A DNA stretch of 64,000 bases, from positions 558,001 through 622,000 of the forward strand of contig NZ_VWSH01000004.1 of NCBI RefSeq assembly GCF_008629695.1, written 5' to 3'. The notes under the pieces are model-generated. The model saw only the letters and a list, made by a program, of their open reading frames with translations, had not been told where the DNA came from and made no database searches. A program made the translations under genes and the position numbers. The stretch comes from Taibaiella lutea (GTDB taxonomy: Bacteria > Bacteroidota > Bacteroidia > Chitinophagales > Chitinophagaceae). Below are positions 7,124 through 15,271 of this stretch, piece after piece (the stretch's first letter is position 1; each line of letters starts with the position of its first letter).

Positions 7124-8908
7124 TTAATTTTTAATTATTTTAAAATTTGCTGCTGTTCCGTCTTTCTTAACAACCTGAATCAAATAGGTTCCCTTAGCAA
7201 AGCCATTCAAATGAATTTCTTTGGTTGCATCATTTACCTGCAACAACATTCTTCCGTTTGCATCGGAAATGCTGACATTTGAAATATTATTCCAATCATT
7301 TGTTCTGATGTTTACCACATCGGTTGTTGGATTGGGATAAACAGCTATAGTACCGGTTGCATCTTCAAAATTGACCAAACGTACATCACTGTATGAAACA
7401 GTACCGTCCTGGTCTGTTTGTTTCAGGCGATAAACATCTACGCCCGGGATCGGCTCTTCATCATAAGCGACATATTGCAGCTTTTGATTGCTATTGCCAT
7501 TTTCAGCCAGAGAAGAAATAAAACCAATCTTTATCCAATGTTTGCTATCTGCACTTCTTTCAATATCGAAACCTGTATTGCCTGTTTCAGACAAGGTTGT
7601 CCAGTCAAGCCTTGTTCTGTTATTTTCTGCAACTGCCGTAAATGTTGACAAGTGAATAGCCAACGGACTGCCCCAATTAATAAGATAATTAGCAGGTGTG
7701 GGATCTTGTTTATCAGCGGCATCAAAATAGGCAAACTGAAAATTCGTAGTTGAAGCTATTATTGTCGCTGCTGTAACCTGCAACTTCAATAAATCAGGAT
7801 CAAAACTTGTAATAACCTGATTAAGTATTACCGGTATATCGTTATAGATCAACACCGAATTGGAAGGCAATGCGGTAATTATCAGTTTCTTCCCGGCTTG
7901 CAATATGCCGTCTTCATCATCTGTGCCAGATGGAGCAGGCAGGTTTCCAGTACTACCGTTAAGTATAAAAAAAGAATTCAGAACAGGTGCAGTTGCCCCT
8001 GTTGAAACAAGACTGGAATTTGGTAATCGTTCTATTCCGAAATTAATATTGGTAATTGTAGTAGCGCCCAAAGTAACGATAGTTGTTCCATTCGCGTTTC
8101 CGTCGCCCAGACCTGTATTACCTTCTGCGGTATTAACCCAGTTTGACGGTAACGTAATGGCAGGAGCTGCAGCCCCGATGGTTGGGGCTGTGGTAGTAAT
8201 CAGAACACTATAGTTACCTGCTTCCATATCAGGGAAATTATAGGCTCCTGTAGCAGAAACAGCAGACGTAGCAAGGGTTATACCAGAACTGTTAACCAAC
8301 ACTGCAATCAGACCTCCCGGATTCATGCCGGCACCGTTAATCAGGCTGTCCCTTTGGCCGTTGGCATCATTCAATACAGAACCGCCTACTGACAACGTTG
8401 TATAGGTAAAAGCATTCGTGTTATCATCAGGCTGGCTGTTACTTACACTTGCGTATGCAGGTGCAGTAAGGTTTACGTTAAATCCGTTTGACAAAGCGCC
8501 CGATGTAGAATTCTGTGTTACTTTATATGCAATTATAATAGTACCTGCATCAAGCCCGCTGATGGTTTGTATTTGCGTTGCAGTAAATGTATTCAGGGGA
8601 GCATTGTAAACCCACGAAAATCTGGATGCCATTGTTCCGCTTACGGCAGACAGAGGATTAACATTATCAGGAACACCGTTAGATAAAGAAATCACAAGTT
8701 TGGTTTGATTGTTGGCAGTTCCGCCTGCGGTCAGGTCATCACTTCCTGAGTTGCCTATATTAAATGACAATGTGCCTGTTCCATTCAGTTCAACAGGTAA
8801 TAGCGGAGCCGGGCTTACATTGGCGCTGTTTACCCAAGGGTTCCAATTCTGGGCGAAAGATGCCAGCGGCAAAATGGCTATTACGGGAATCATTAAAATC
8901 TTCTTCAT
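7124..8908 (-). CDS. T9SS type A sorting domain surface protein
   Basis: 594 residues. A signal peptide spans residues 1-19 (ending ASFAQ). Residues 20-290 are beta-rich, Thr/Ser/Asn/Gly-rich repeats including a Cna-B/SdrD-like segment (ALVNSSGITLATSAVSATGA followed by YNFPDMEAGNYSVLI). A fibronectin-like linker (LSTFTAVAENNRTRLDWTT) precedes the C-terminal sorting domain: YPNPTTDVVNI near residue 525, then GRMLLQV and GTYLIQVVKKDG, ending KIIKN. The domain order is the classic architecture for cargo exported by the type IX system. It lies 35 bp downstream of the larger surface-protein gene on the same strand and is probably co-transcribed. Confidence 0.9.
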   Translation of the reverse strand: MKKILMIPVIAILPLASFAQNWNPWVNSANVSPAPLLPVELNGTGTLSFNIGNSGSDDLTAGGTANNQTKLVISLSNGVPDNVNPLSAVSGTMASRFSWVYNAPLNTFTATQIQTISGLDAGTIIIAYKVTQNSTSGALSNGFNVNLTAPAYASVSNSQPDDNTNAFTYTTLSVGGSVLNDANGQRDSLINGAGMNPGGLIAVLVNSSGITLATSAVSATGAYNFPDMEAGNYSVLITTTAPTIGAAAPAITLPSNWVNTAEGNTGLGDGNANGTTIVTLGATTITNINFGIERLPNSSLVSTGATAPVLNSFFILNGSTGNLPAPSGTDDEDGILQAGKKLIITALPSNSVLIYNDIPVILNQVITSFDPDLLKLQVTAATIIASTTNFQFAYFDAADKQDPTPANYLINWGSPLAIHLSTFTAVAENNRTRLDWTTLSETGNTGFDIERSADSKHWIKIGFISSLAENGNSNQKLQYVAYDEEPIPGVDVYRLKQTDQDGTVSYSDVRLVNFEDATGTIAVYPNPTTDVVNIRTNDWNNISNVSISDANGRMLLQVNDATKEIHLNGFAKGTYLIQVVKKDGTAANFKIIKN

Positions 8909-8943
8909 ATTCTTCGTTATAATTATTGATGTTTAGGTTTATT

Positions 8944-11592
8944 TTAGTTGGAGAAATAACTAAGTATTTCCGAATCGCTGTTGTTGGTGGTATTATTCTC
9001 TTTTCCGCTACCGGATGTTATAGTAGCTGTCATCGGATACTTTCCTTTTGTGCTTCCCGGATTGAACGTAGCTACAAACCCGAACGTAGAGAAATTGTTC
9101 GCTGCAATTACATTATTCGTTGTGAAAATGTGATAGAAACTATTCGTTCCGTTATATGTCCAGATGCTATTGTTTAAAGGCGTTGCCGGTGATGATCCTA
9201 TTGTATTTAAATTCTGATTGAATGTAAAAGTGACCCTGCTGTCTTTGGGAATATAAACCGTAACCAGACCCTGTGTTGCAACATTATTAATTTCTGAAAC
9301 AGCCACAGTGACGTTGAATGTAGTAGCGCCATGCAATACATTCGGCGATGCTGTTATATTTGGCGTAAGATCAGGAACAACAAACGGAATATTAACCGTG
9401 CCGGTATCCGTCGATTGTGCATTCCCGTTATCAATGGAAACAAAACGCAAAGGAACTGTAACAGCACCATTAACAGGATCTATTTTAATAACGCCTGAAG
9501 GCACACCATTGGGTGCAGCAATAGCTATACCTGTTGTTACGGGGAAAACAGCGCATGTTGCCGTAGGGCACACAGACGGGATACCCGTTGCACTCGCATA
9601 GTATGTATTTGTTCCAACCGTTATGCTGTTAGCATCTGAAGGAAACGTTATTAACTTTAATGTTGAAACAATACCGGGGCTGACATCTGAACTTGCAAAA
9701 GAAGATGCCGGTATTGTTATACTTACTGCTGTGCCCGGATTTACTTGTGCCGGATTTGTTACGCTGCCCGCATGTGGCCGTTGCTGCATACCAAAATTGG
9801 CATTTGCAACATTTGTTTCTGCAATACTGACAACCAGTAACCCATTCGGCAAGCCGTCATTTGCATTTGATGTGCCTGTGTTTTCTCCGGTATTCAGCCA
9901 TCCTGCAGGCAATACGGAAAGGGCTGTACTTGCTGAAGTTGCCTGTACAGTTGATATTGCAATTGTATAAGGAGAATTACCGGCAAGGCTGTCGAATGTA
10001 TATAAACCATTCACTACAGCAGCAGAGCTGACAAAAGAAGTACCCTTAAAAAGATTGGCATATAAAGCTGTACCCGATGCTGCAGAAATTAAAGTACCGT
10101 TTACCGCATTGTCAGTAAGGCCGTTTACATCCATAAAAGCTTTACCGGAAATAGTAAGGTCCTTAACAAGGCCCGCATCTTTGGTCAGGAAGTCGGAAAC
10201 AAAATTATGAGTACCCGTCTTACCGGTCGTAACATTTACGGCAGAGTTCTGACCTATGGGGACACCTGTTGCATCTTGCGTCGTGAAACCGGTATATCCT
10301 GCAGGAAGTGTAAACTGAACAAAGTATTTGCCTGCAATAACATGCGTAAAACTATACGCACCCGTACTGTTGGTTATTGCTGTTTGTACAGGATTTACGG
10401 AATCAGCATTGTTATCGCCATTACCATCATAGTAAAGTTTTACTGTCACGGCATTCACTCCCGGCTCACCTGCATCCTGCGCTCCGTTTTTGTTTACATC
10501 AAACCAAACCCTGTCTCCTATTGTAACACCTTCGTTTGTTTTTACAAGACAGATATCATCCAGAACATAATTGTGCGCAGTTGTTGCGGCATTTTTATCA
10601 AGGATGGCAAAGGTTACGGAAGTAACACCCGGAGGCACGGCATATGTTCCATTCAACTGTTGCCAGGTACCATTGGCAGATGGCAATAATGCTGTAGCAA
10701 TTTCCACGCCATTTGCTTTCAGCTGAATCTTGGGAGCTGTATTATCTACTTTTGCAGCCCATACAGAAAATGAATATGTCTGACCGGGTATTACCGTAAT
10801 CGTTTTGTACCAGGCTTTGGATGCAGCATCTGTATTGCCTTTCACCACCATTTGGTAATTGCCGGAATGCGGCGCAAATTTTGCAAAAGCAGCATAAGCC
10901 GCAAAAGGATTATTCATTACTTTAAAAGAACCGGTACCGCTCATATTTACATTGAAGTCGGATGCACCGGCCCCTGTTGAGAAGTTATGGTCTGTAAAGG
11001 AATTGGGAGAAACATAAGTAACAGCCTCTAACCCGCCATAGTAACCATCTGTATTATTTAGCAAATTGGAAGTGCAGGAAATACTGCAATTAGCAGGATC
11101 TGCTGCTAAACGTAATCTCAGTGTTTTCACTTCACCTGTATTAAGATCATCTCCTCCGTATACCGTACCTGAAGGGGCGCCGCAAGGACTTGCGTTTTCG
11201 CGCATCAGGCAGCGTATGGACAAATTATCCAGCACTGCACTTGCATTCAGGATATTTAATTGAGGTGCATTGTTAGCAGGACCAGCCGCTGAAGCGCCTG
11301 AAACAGTAAATTGTTGCCCATTAATAGCATTACTCCCGTTGGTAAAGCAAACCCAGTTACCATTAGTGCCTTTGAATTGCCAGTTGTAATAAGTAGATGC
11401 CGGCGCATCCGTTATAATTGCATCGATTGACACCGTCTGTCCGATTGTGATACAGCCCGACGATGTAAACATCTGCACCTTATGTGCCATAGCATGTCTG
11501 CCGCATGACAACATAGTTAATAAAAAGAGCATAACCCTCGCCCCGCTAATCTTACCCGTCATAATTTTTCTCATGTTGTTCCTATCAGTCAT
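8944..11592 (-). CDS. Large surface protein with SdrD-B-like domains
   Basis: 882 residues. The N-terminus has a hydrophobic signal (RVMLFLLTMLSCGRHAMA); an alternative in-frame start is at Met7. Residues about 40-150 form an Ig/PKD-like module with SGCITIGQTVSIDAIITDAP. Residues about 190-350 resemble a carbohydrate-binding jelly roll with the typical end YVLDDICLV. An SdrD B-like repeat follows: GDRVWFDVNKNGAQDAGEPG near residue 357, then SFTHVIAGKYFVQF and PAGYTGF, a calcium-binding adhesin-type module. The C-terminal 400 residues are more beta-rich repeats. No T9SS sorting domain is visible at its end (it finishes EILSYFSN), unlike the gene directly downstream. Confidence 0.8.
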   Translation of the reverse strand: MTDRNNMRKIMTGKISGARVMLFLLTMLSCGRHAMAHKVQMFTSSGCITIGQTVSIDAIITDAPASTYYNWQFKGTNGNWVCFTNGSNAINGQQFTVSGASAAGPANNAPQLNILNASAVLDNLSIRCLMRENASPCGAPSGTVYGGDDLNTGEVKTLRLRLAADPANCSISCTSNLLNNTDGYYGGLEAVTYVSPNSFTDHNFSTGAGASDFNVNMSGTGSFKVMNNPFAAYAAFAKFAPHSGNYQMVVKGNTDAASKAWYKTITVIPGQTYSFSVWAAKVDNTAPKIQLKANGVEIATALLPSANGTWQQLNGTYAVPPGVTSVTFAILDKNAATTAHNYVLDDICLVKTNEGVTIGDRVWFDVNKNGAQDAGEPGVNAVTVKLYYDGNGDNNADSVNPVQTAITNSTGAYSFTHVIAGKYFVQFTLPAGYTGFTTQDATGVPIGQNSAVNVTTGKTGTHNFVSDFLTKDAGLVKDLTISGKAFMDVNGLTDNAVNGTLISAASGTALYANLFKGTSFVSSAAVVNGLYTFDSLAGNSPYTIAISTVQATSASTALSVLPAGWLNTGENTGTSNANDGLPNGLLVVSIAETNVANANFGMQQRPHAGSVTNPAQVNPGTAVSITIPASSFASSDVSPGIVSTLKLITFPSDANSITVGTNTYYASATGIPSVCPTATCAVFPVTTGIAIAAPNGVPSGVIKIDPVNGAVTVPLRFVSIDNGNAQSTDTGTVNIPFVVPDLTPNITASPNVLHGATTFNVTVAVSEINNVATQGLVTVYIPKDSRVTFTFNQNLNTIGSSPATPLNNSIWTYNGTNSFYHIFTTNNVIAANNFSTFGFVATFNPGSTKGKYPMTATITSGSGKENNTTNNSDSEILSYFSN

Positions 11593-11995
11593 TTATAATG
11601 AGGTGCGAAGGTGGATGTAATAAGCCCAGTATCTGATATGGATATCGGCTATTTAATTGGCAATTCTTATACATTACCTATGCTCCCTATTAATTGGCCT
11701 GCCATTAACAGTGTGGTTTCAGGAGGCTTCAGGCTCTATAAGATGTTATATATATTGAAACTTGAAATAGTGCTCTGTTATTCGCGTTTGAAAAAATATA
11801 AGCGATAACTAAAAATTACCAAAGCCTCTACAACACTGATTATTATAACAAGTCTTTGTGTTTGAACTTCAAACTTTCAATATTGAAAATCGTTAAAAGG
11901 CAGCTACAGAAATTGGAATTCTTAAAAGAATCAACTCCGGAAAGAAAATTTTCCACGAGTAATAAAGGAGTTATATTAAATGCATCGAAATTGAT
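11593..11995. other. Noncoding stretch between divergent genes
   Basis: About 400 AT-rich bases. A 65-codon frame at 11611-11808 has no coding character. A small palindrome TTTCAATATTGAAA lies near 11875-11888. It presumably contains promoters for the minus-strand surface-protein operon and the small plus-strand gene, but no clear TAnnTTTG element was found. Confidence 0.4.
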
Positions 11996-12244
11996 ATGTA
12001 TATACCCGTGAAGCAACCGTCAATTAAAGGACTTGCCAGATTATTGAATATTACGATAGAAGAATGCAAAAAATTAAAACACGCACCTATGATAGAAGAG
12101 AGAAACAATATGGGAGCTGTTACAGGCTACTTCATGCATATAAGTCCAAACAATGATGCCTTGTTATTGTCGAAAATCATCATTGTAAAAAGTAATTTTA
12201 TCTGGTTCAGCGTAAAACAGATTGCCGGCATTGCAAAGATATAA
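11996..12244 (+). CDS. Hypothetical protein, 82 residues
   Basis: Starts MYIPVKQPSIKGLARLLNIT. The N-terminal part looks like a short helix pair (GLARLLNITIEECKKLKHAP), followed by EERNNMGAVTGYFMHISPNN and a C-terminal beta segment FIWFSVKQI. The composition is protein-like and the E-E-R-N / G-Y-F-M-H-I-S pattern suggests a conserved small cytosolic protein, but no named family is recognised. A purine-rich AAAGGAG lies at 11964-11970 upstream of a five-codon frame that ends just before the start, which could be a leader. Confidence 0.4.
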   Translation: MYIPVKQPSIKGLARLLNITIEECKKLKHAPMIEERNNMGAVTGYFMHISPNNDALLLSKIIIVKSNFIWFSVKQIAGIAKI

Positions 12245-12304
12245 AGTTGAGGAAGCTGTAAAAGCCCGATAGGGATAGAAGGGGAAACGTTTACATAAAC
12301 ACTA

Positions 12305-12332
12305 CCGCCGTGGTTGGTGTCTCACCAACCAC
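12305..12332 (+). repeat. REP-like palindrome, family 1
   Basis: CCGCC followed by GTGGTTGGTG (12310-12319), a TCT loop and CACCAACCAC (12323-12332): a perfect 10-bp stem. The same module recurs at 13067, 14146, 15047 and, degenerately, at 14955, 30653, 38697 and inverted at 38741. Confidence 0.85.
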
Positions 12333-12387
12333 ACTCTTGTCCCCGCATCGTCTCCCGCAGGGGACGTTGCGAAACGCTTAAACAAGA

Positions 12388-13062
12388 ATGAGCGGAAAAC
12401 CTTACATTTATGCCGTATATAGTGAATGTGCAATGAACATACGTTTAAAAAAAGAGGAAAAAGTAGAAGTTTTGTGTGCTGACGACCTTTACGGCATTAT
12501 GCAGCGTGTATTGGTGCGAGAAAGCCGGATAGACCGCAACCGCGAGCATCTGTGGACCGTAAGCCTTGACAATGCTTACCGCATACTGAACATTGAACTC
12601 GTAAGTTTGGGTACCATCAACAAAACTCTCATTGAACCGATGGAAGTGTTTAGCATTCCCTTGCAGAAAAGAGCAGTTAAAGTTATTCTGGTGCACAACC
12701 ACCCCAGCGGTGAACTTACACCCAGCGAACGCGACAAAGACGTTACCGACCAACTAATACAAGTGGGCCGGATAATGCACGTGCCGCTAATGGATCACCT
12801 CATCATCAGCGAGGAAGATTATTACAGCTTTATGGACAGCGGCTTGCTGAAGGAACTACAGCAAAGCCTTAAATATGTGCCCGCCTACGAAATCAAAAGA
12901 CGCTACGAAAAGGCGGCGAGAGAAAAAGGAGAACAACGTGGTGAAGAAAAGGGCAAAAAAGAAATTGCCCGTCAGATGAAGAAAAAAGGTATTGATGTGG
13001 AACTGATAATGGAGTTTACCGGTTTAAGCAAAGCTGTTATCGGAAGGTTGAAGGAGGAATAG
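12388..13062 (+). CDS. RadC-like JAB domain protein with a C-terminal helical tail
   Basis: 224 residues. Residues about 25-150 form the JAB/MPN metalloprotease-like domain of the RadC family (HNHPSGELTPSERD near residues 109-122, giving the H-x-H...S...D metal site, with an upstream Glu in LIEPMEVF). The helix-hairpin-helix of classical RadC is absent, as in mobile-element-associated versions. Residues 165-224 are a charged coiled segment (EKGEQRGEEKGKKEIARQ) ending in KGIDVELIMEFTGLSKAVIG, which resembles the tail of Rpn/PD-(D/E)XK transposase-like nucleases; that resemblance is from pattern only. The gene is bracketed by family-1 REP hairpins. Its biochemical role is unproven for the whole family. 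Confidence 0.75.
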   Translation: MSGKPYIYAVYSECAMNIRLKKEEKVEVLCADDLYGIMQRVLVRESRIDRNREHLWTVSLDNAYRILNIELVSLGTINKTLIEPMEVFSIPLQKRAVKVILVHNHPSGELTPSERDKDVTDQLIQVGRIMHVPLMDHLIISEEDYYSFMDSGLLKELQQSLKYVPAYEIKRRYEKAAREKGEQRGEEKGKKEIARQMKKKGIDVELIMEFTGLSKAVIGRLKEE

Positions 13063-13066
13063 CGTT

Positions 13067-13095
13067 CCGCCGTTGTTGGTGTTTTCACCAACAAC
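13067..13095 (+). repeat. REP-like palindrome, family 1
   Basis: GTTGTTGGTG (13072-13081), TTTT loop, CACCAACAAC (13086-13095), preceded by CCGCC. It begins four bases after the RadC-like gene and may also terminate it. Confidence 0.8.
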
Positions 13096-13101
13096 ATTCC
13101 T

Positions 13102-13130
13102 AATGCTGGTGCAGGCCTGCGGCCTGTTCT
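13102..13130 (+). repeat. REP-like palindrome, family 2
   Basis: ATGCTGGTGCAGGCCTGCG followed by GCCTGTTCT. The core CAGGCC-TGC-GGCCTG is a perfect 6-bp stem. Further copies are at 13915, 13993, 14065 and 14124 in the same orientation, and one at 13824 in the opposite orientation. Confidence 0.8.
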
Positions 13131-13165
13131 TATATACACAACATTTGTTTGTCCTCGCAGCGTCC

Positions 13166-13189
13166 CTTATGCTGGTTCAAGCCTGTTCT
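13166..13189 (+). repeat. Degenerate family-2 REP copy
   Basis: CTTATGCTGGTTCAAGCC then TGTTCT: it matches the family-2 flanks but has lost part of the palindrome core. It lies 80 bp upstream of the RAYT gene. Confidence 0.6.
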
Positions 13190-13196
13190 AAAACAT

Positions 13197-13227
13197 ACGA
13201 CAGTCATTTCAAATAAATGGCTGTCGT
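13197..13227 (+). terminator. Hairpin upstream of RAYT gene
   Basis: ACGACAGTCATTT (13197-13209) pairs with AAATGGCTGTCGT (13215-13227) with one G-U, followed by GTTTTTATG. It could terminate upstream transcription and insulate the transposase gene. Confidence 0.6.
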
Positions 13228-13268
13228 GTTTTTATGTATAAAATGGTAGATTTAACTTTTGATTTATC

Positions 13269-13817
13269 ATGAGTAGAAAATATAAGTTCTTAAATCCGGA
13301 AGGTCTTTATTTTGTCAGTTTTGCTACTGTCAATTGGATGGATGTTTTTGTAAGGGAAGCGTATTTTTGCATTGTTACAGATAGCCTGAATTATTGTAAT
13401 GACCATTTGGGAATGGAAATATTTTGTTGGTGTATCATGCCAAGCCATGTACATTTAATTTTCAGGGCAAAAGAGAATAATCCGAGTCAGGTTTTAGGTA
13501 GGTTCAAAGAGTTTACCTCAAAACAACTGGCAAAAGCGATACAACAAAATATTACAGAAAGCAGAAGAGAATGGATATTATGGATGATGCAACGTGCAGC
13601 GGAAAAAAACAGTAGCGTTAGTAAGTTTCAGTTTTGGCAACATCACAATAAGCCAATTGAACTTTGGAGTGTTGAAGTCATTGAACAGAAAGTAAATTAT
13701 ATTCATGACAACCCGGTAAAGGCAGGTTTTGTTTTGGAATCTTTTCACTGGAAATACTCGAGTGCTTCCGATTATGCCGGAGTGAAAGGTTTAGTGAAGA
13801 TGGAGTTACTCTGGTGA
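13269..13817 (+). CDS. REP-associated tyrosine transposase (RAYT)
   Basis: A 182-residue single-strand endonuclease/transferase of the TnpA-REP branch of the Y1/HUH superfamily. HVH (the HUH motif) is at residues 60-62 in MPSHVHLIF, and the nucleophile Tyr144 lies in VNYIHDNPVKAGFV, the RAYT signature. RAYTs are single-copy, domesticated relatives of IS200 transposases that bind and cleave REP palindromes. Here the gene is surrounded by such palindromes, with a forward family-2 copy upstream (13166-13189) and an inverted one directly downstream (13824-13850). The length is normal and the gene looks intact. Confidence 0.92.
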   Translation: MSRKYKFLNPEGLYFVSFATVNWMDVFVREAYFCIVTDSLNYCNDHLGMEIFCWCIMPSHVHLIFRAKENNPSQVLGRFKEFTSKQLAKAIQQNITESRREWILWMMQRAAEKNSSVSKFQFWQHHNKPIELWSVEVIEQKVNYIHDNPVKAGFVLESFHWKYSSASDYAGVKGLVKMELLW

Positions 13818-13823
13818 TGTGTC

Positions 13824-13850
13824 AGAACAGGCCACAGGCCTGCACCAGCG
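13824..13850 (-). repeat. Inverted family-2 REP copy
   Basis: AGAACAGGCCACAGGCCTGC followed by ACCAGCG is the reverse complement of the family-2 unit. It lies six bases after the RAYT stop codon, so the transposase gene is flanked by oppositely oriented copies. Confidence 0.8.
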
Positions 13851-13914
13851 TAAGTAAATTTTTATTTTTTTCATACAGTTCCGCTTGTGCAAAGGTACTT
13901 CTCAAAATTCTTTC

Positions 13915-13943
13915 TAATGTTAGTACAGGCCTGCGGCCTATTC
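13915..13943 (+). repeat. Family-2 REP copy
   Basis: AATGTTAGTACAGGCCTGCG followed by GCCTATTCT, one base short of the consensus second half. It precedes the 72-bp tandem. Confidence 0.7.
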
Positions 13944-13951
13944 TGTTATGT

Positions 13952-14120
13952 ACGCTGCGAAACGTTTTGTAAATACTCACCGACCACCATCTTATGCTAG
14001 TGCAGGCCTGTGGCCTGTTCTGGACGCTGCGAAATGTTTTGTAAATACTCACCGACCACCATCTTATGCTAGTGCAGGCCTGTGGCCTGTTCTGGACGCT
14101 GCGAAATGTTTTGTAAATAC
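13952..14120 (+). repeat. 72-bp tandem repeat, two full and one partial copy
   Basis: Copies begin at 13952, 14024 and 14096. Each starts ACGCTGCGAAA(C/T)GTTTTG and continues through TAAATACTCACCGACCACCA to an internal family-2 REP (13993-14021 and 14065-14093). The first two copies differ at very few positions. The third diverges after TAAATACTC and leads into another truncated family-2 unit (14124-14143) and a family-1 palindrome. This shows a composite module amplified recently in tandem. Confidence 0.85.
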
Positions 14121-14145
14121 TCCTCGCTGGTGCAGGCCTGTTCCT

Positions 14146-14173
14146 CCGCCGTGGTTGGTGTCCCACCAACCAC
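14146..14173 (+). repeat. REP-like palindrome, family 1
   Basis: CCGCC, GTGGTTGGTG (14151-14160), loop TCC, CACCAACCAC (14164-14173). It lies at the 3' end of the convergent channel gene and may serve as its terminator. Confidence 0.85.
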
Positions 14174-14185
14174 AATACAGATAAA

Positions 14186-14800
14186 TCACCTTTTTTTACG
14201 CCTGCGCAACACACTCTGAAATGCAAAGGCCGCATAGCATATAGGTCCATACTGTAGTGAAAACGTAGACACTACTATTACCAATGTATATACTACTATT
14301 GGAAACAATAACTCAAGCCTGTATTGCGCAATAGAAGGTGCATCTTTACCCACGAGGCCATTACCCTTGTTGAGCGTGTAACTAAAAAGCATATAGTTTA
14401 ACAAGGCCGCGAATATGTAGTTGACATTGTAAAACACCATCGGCACAACAGTAGATGAGTGATTATTTTCGAAAACAAAAGCGGTAGAAAACGGCAGAAA
14501 TATTATAGTCAGCAAAAATGCCATATTCAGCGATATAAACTTTGATGTATAGTTTTCTACATACCGCATCAGTTGATGGTGGCGTACCCAGAACAGCCCG
14601 ATAAAAATGAAACTTAATGCTACCCCAAAGAACATAGGGGCTATATTCAGCAACCCATTAATTGCTTCTTTTGAACTTTCACCGTCATGCAGATGGGGAG
14701 GCTTTACTTCGATTATCATCAGTGTGATAGCTATGGCAAATACTGCATCGCTGAAAAAAGCAATCCGTTCTACTTGAAAGCCTGTCTTGTTGTCGCTCAT
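14186..14800 (-). CDS. TMEM175 family potassium channel-like protein (DUF1211)
   Basis: A 204-residue membrane protein with about six membrane segments. The first helix carries the family signature RIAFFSDAVFAIAITL (about residues 12-27), the FSD motif that lines the K+ pore in bacterial TMEM175 channels. The second helix region contains GLFWVRHHQLMRYV, also typical. Bacterial members have one six-helix unit and act as tetramers, and the size here fits. It is an orphan between repeat elements, with its start facing a 1-kb noncoding stretch. The C-terminal RRRKKR is a cytosolic basic tail. Confidence 0.88.
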   Translation of the reverse strand: MSDNKTGFQVERIAFFSDAVFAIAITLMIIEVKPPHLHDGESSKEAINGLLNIAPMFFGVALSFIFIGLFWVRHHQLMRYVENYTSKFISLNMAFLLTIIFLPFSTAFVFENNHSSTVVPMVFYNVNYIFAALLNYMLFSYTLNKGNGLVGKDAPSIAQYRLELLFPIVVYTLVIVVSTFSLQYGPICYAAFAFQSVLRRRKKR

Positions 14801-14927
14801 GTTGAAATGTAATATTACAGGTATATATGGTTCTCATTAATAGGCCGTTAAAATACATTTTTTTAAGATAAAAACAAGCCATACCACCGCTGTTTTCACC
14901 ATGAAACAGCCTCTCCCGAAGCAGGCG

Positions 14928-14981
14928 CTGCAAAATATTTATGTAAATACTCAACCGCCGTGGCTGTGTCTCACCAATCAT
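14928..14981 (+). repeat. Degenerate composite repeat with family-1 REP
   Basis: GCTGCAAAATATTTATGTAA then ATACTCAA resembles the start of the 72-bp unit and is joined to CCGCCGTGGCTGTGTCTCAC (from 14955), a decayed family-1 palindrome. Confidence 0.55.
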
Positions 14982-15045
14982 ATACAGACAGAAAGAATGG
15001 CAAATATTCAATAAGCACAGTAATTAAAGCTAAAATGATACACTC

Positions 15046-15073
15046 CCGCCGTGGTTGGTGTCTCACTAACCAC
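15046..15073 (+). repeat. REP-like palindrome, family 1
   Basis: CCGCC, GTGGTTGGTG (15051-15060), loop TCT, CACTAACCAC (15064-15073), one mismatch in the stem. Confidence 0.8.
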
Positions 15074-15271
15074 AAGACAAATCGTAGAAAAAATGGCAAA
15101 TATGCAATAAGCGCAGTACACAAAGCTGAAGTGATAAGAGGCAAATCCCTGCCCTGTTACTCATTTTCAAGCCTCATAAAAATAGCTGCAAGCCACCCAT
15201 CTCCCCCTTCAACCCACTTTGCTCCCGACGCGAACGGCTACATCACATGATAATCAGCCATTTGCAAACAC

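Noticed and set aside
11611-11808. A 65-codon plus-strand frame
   Set aside because: Lies in the divergent promoter region, with no start signal and no protein-like pattern.
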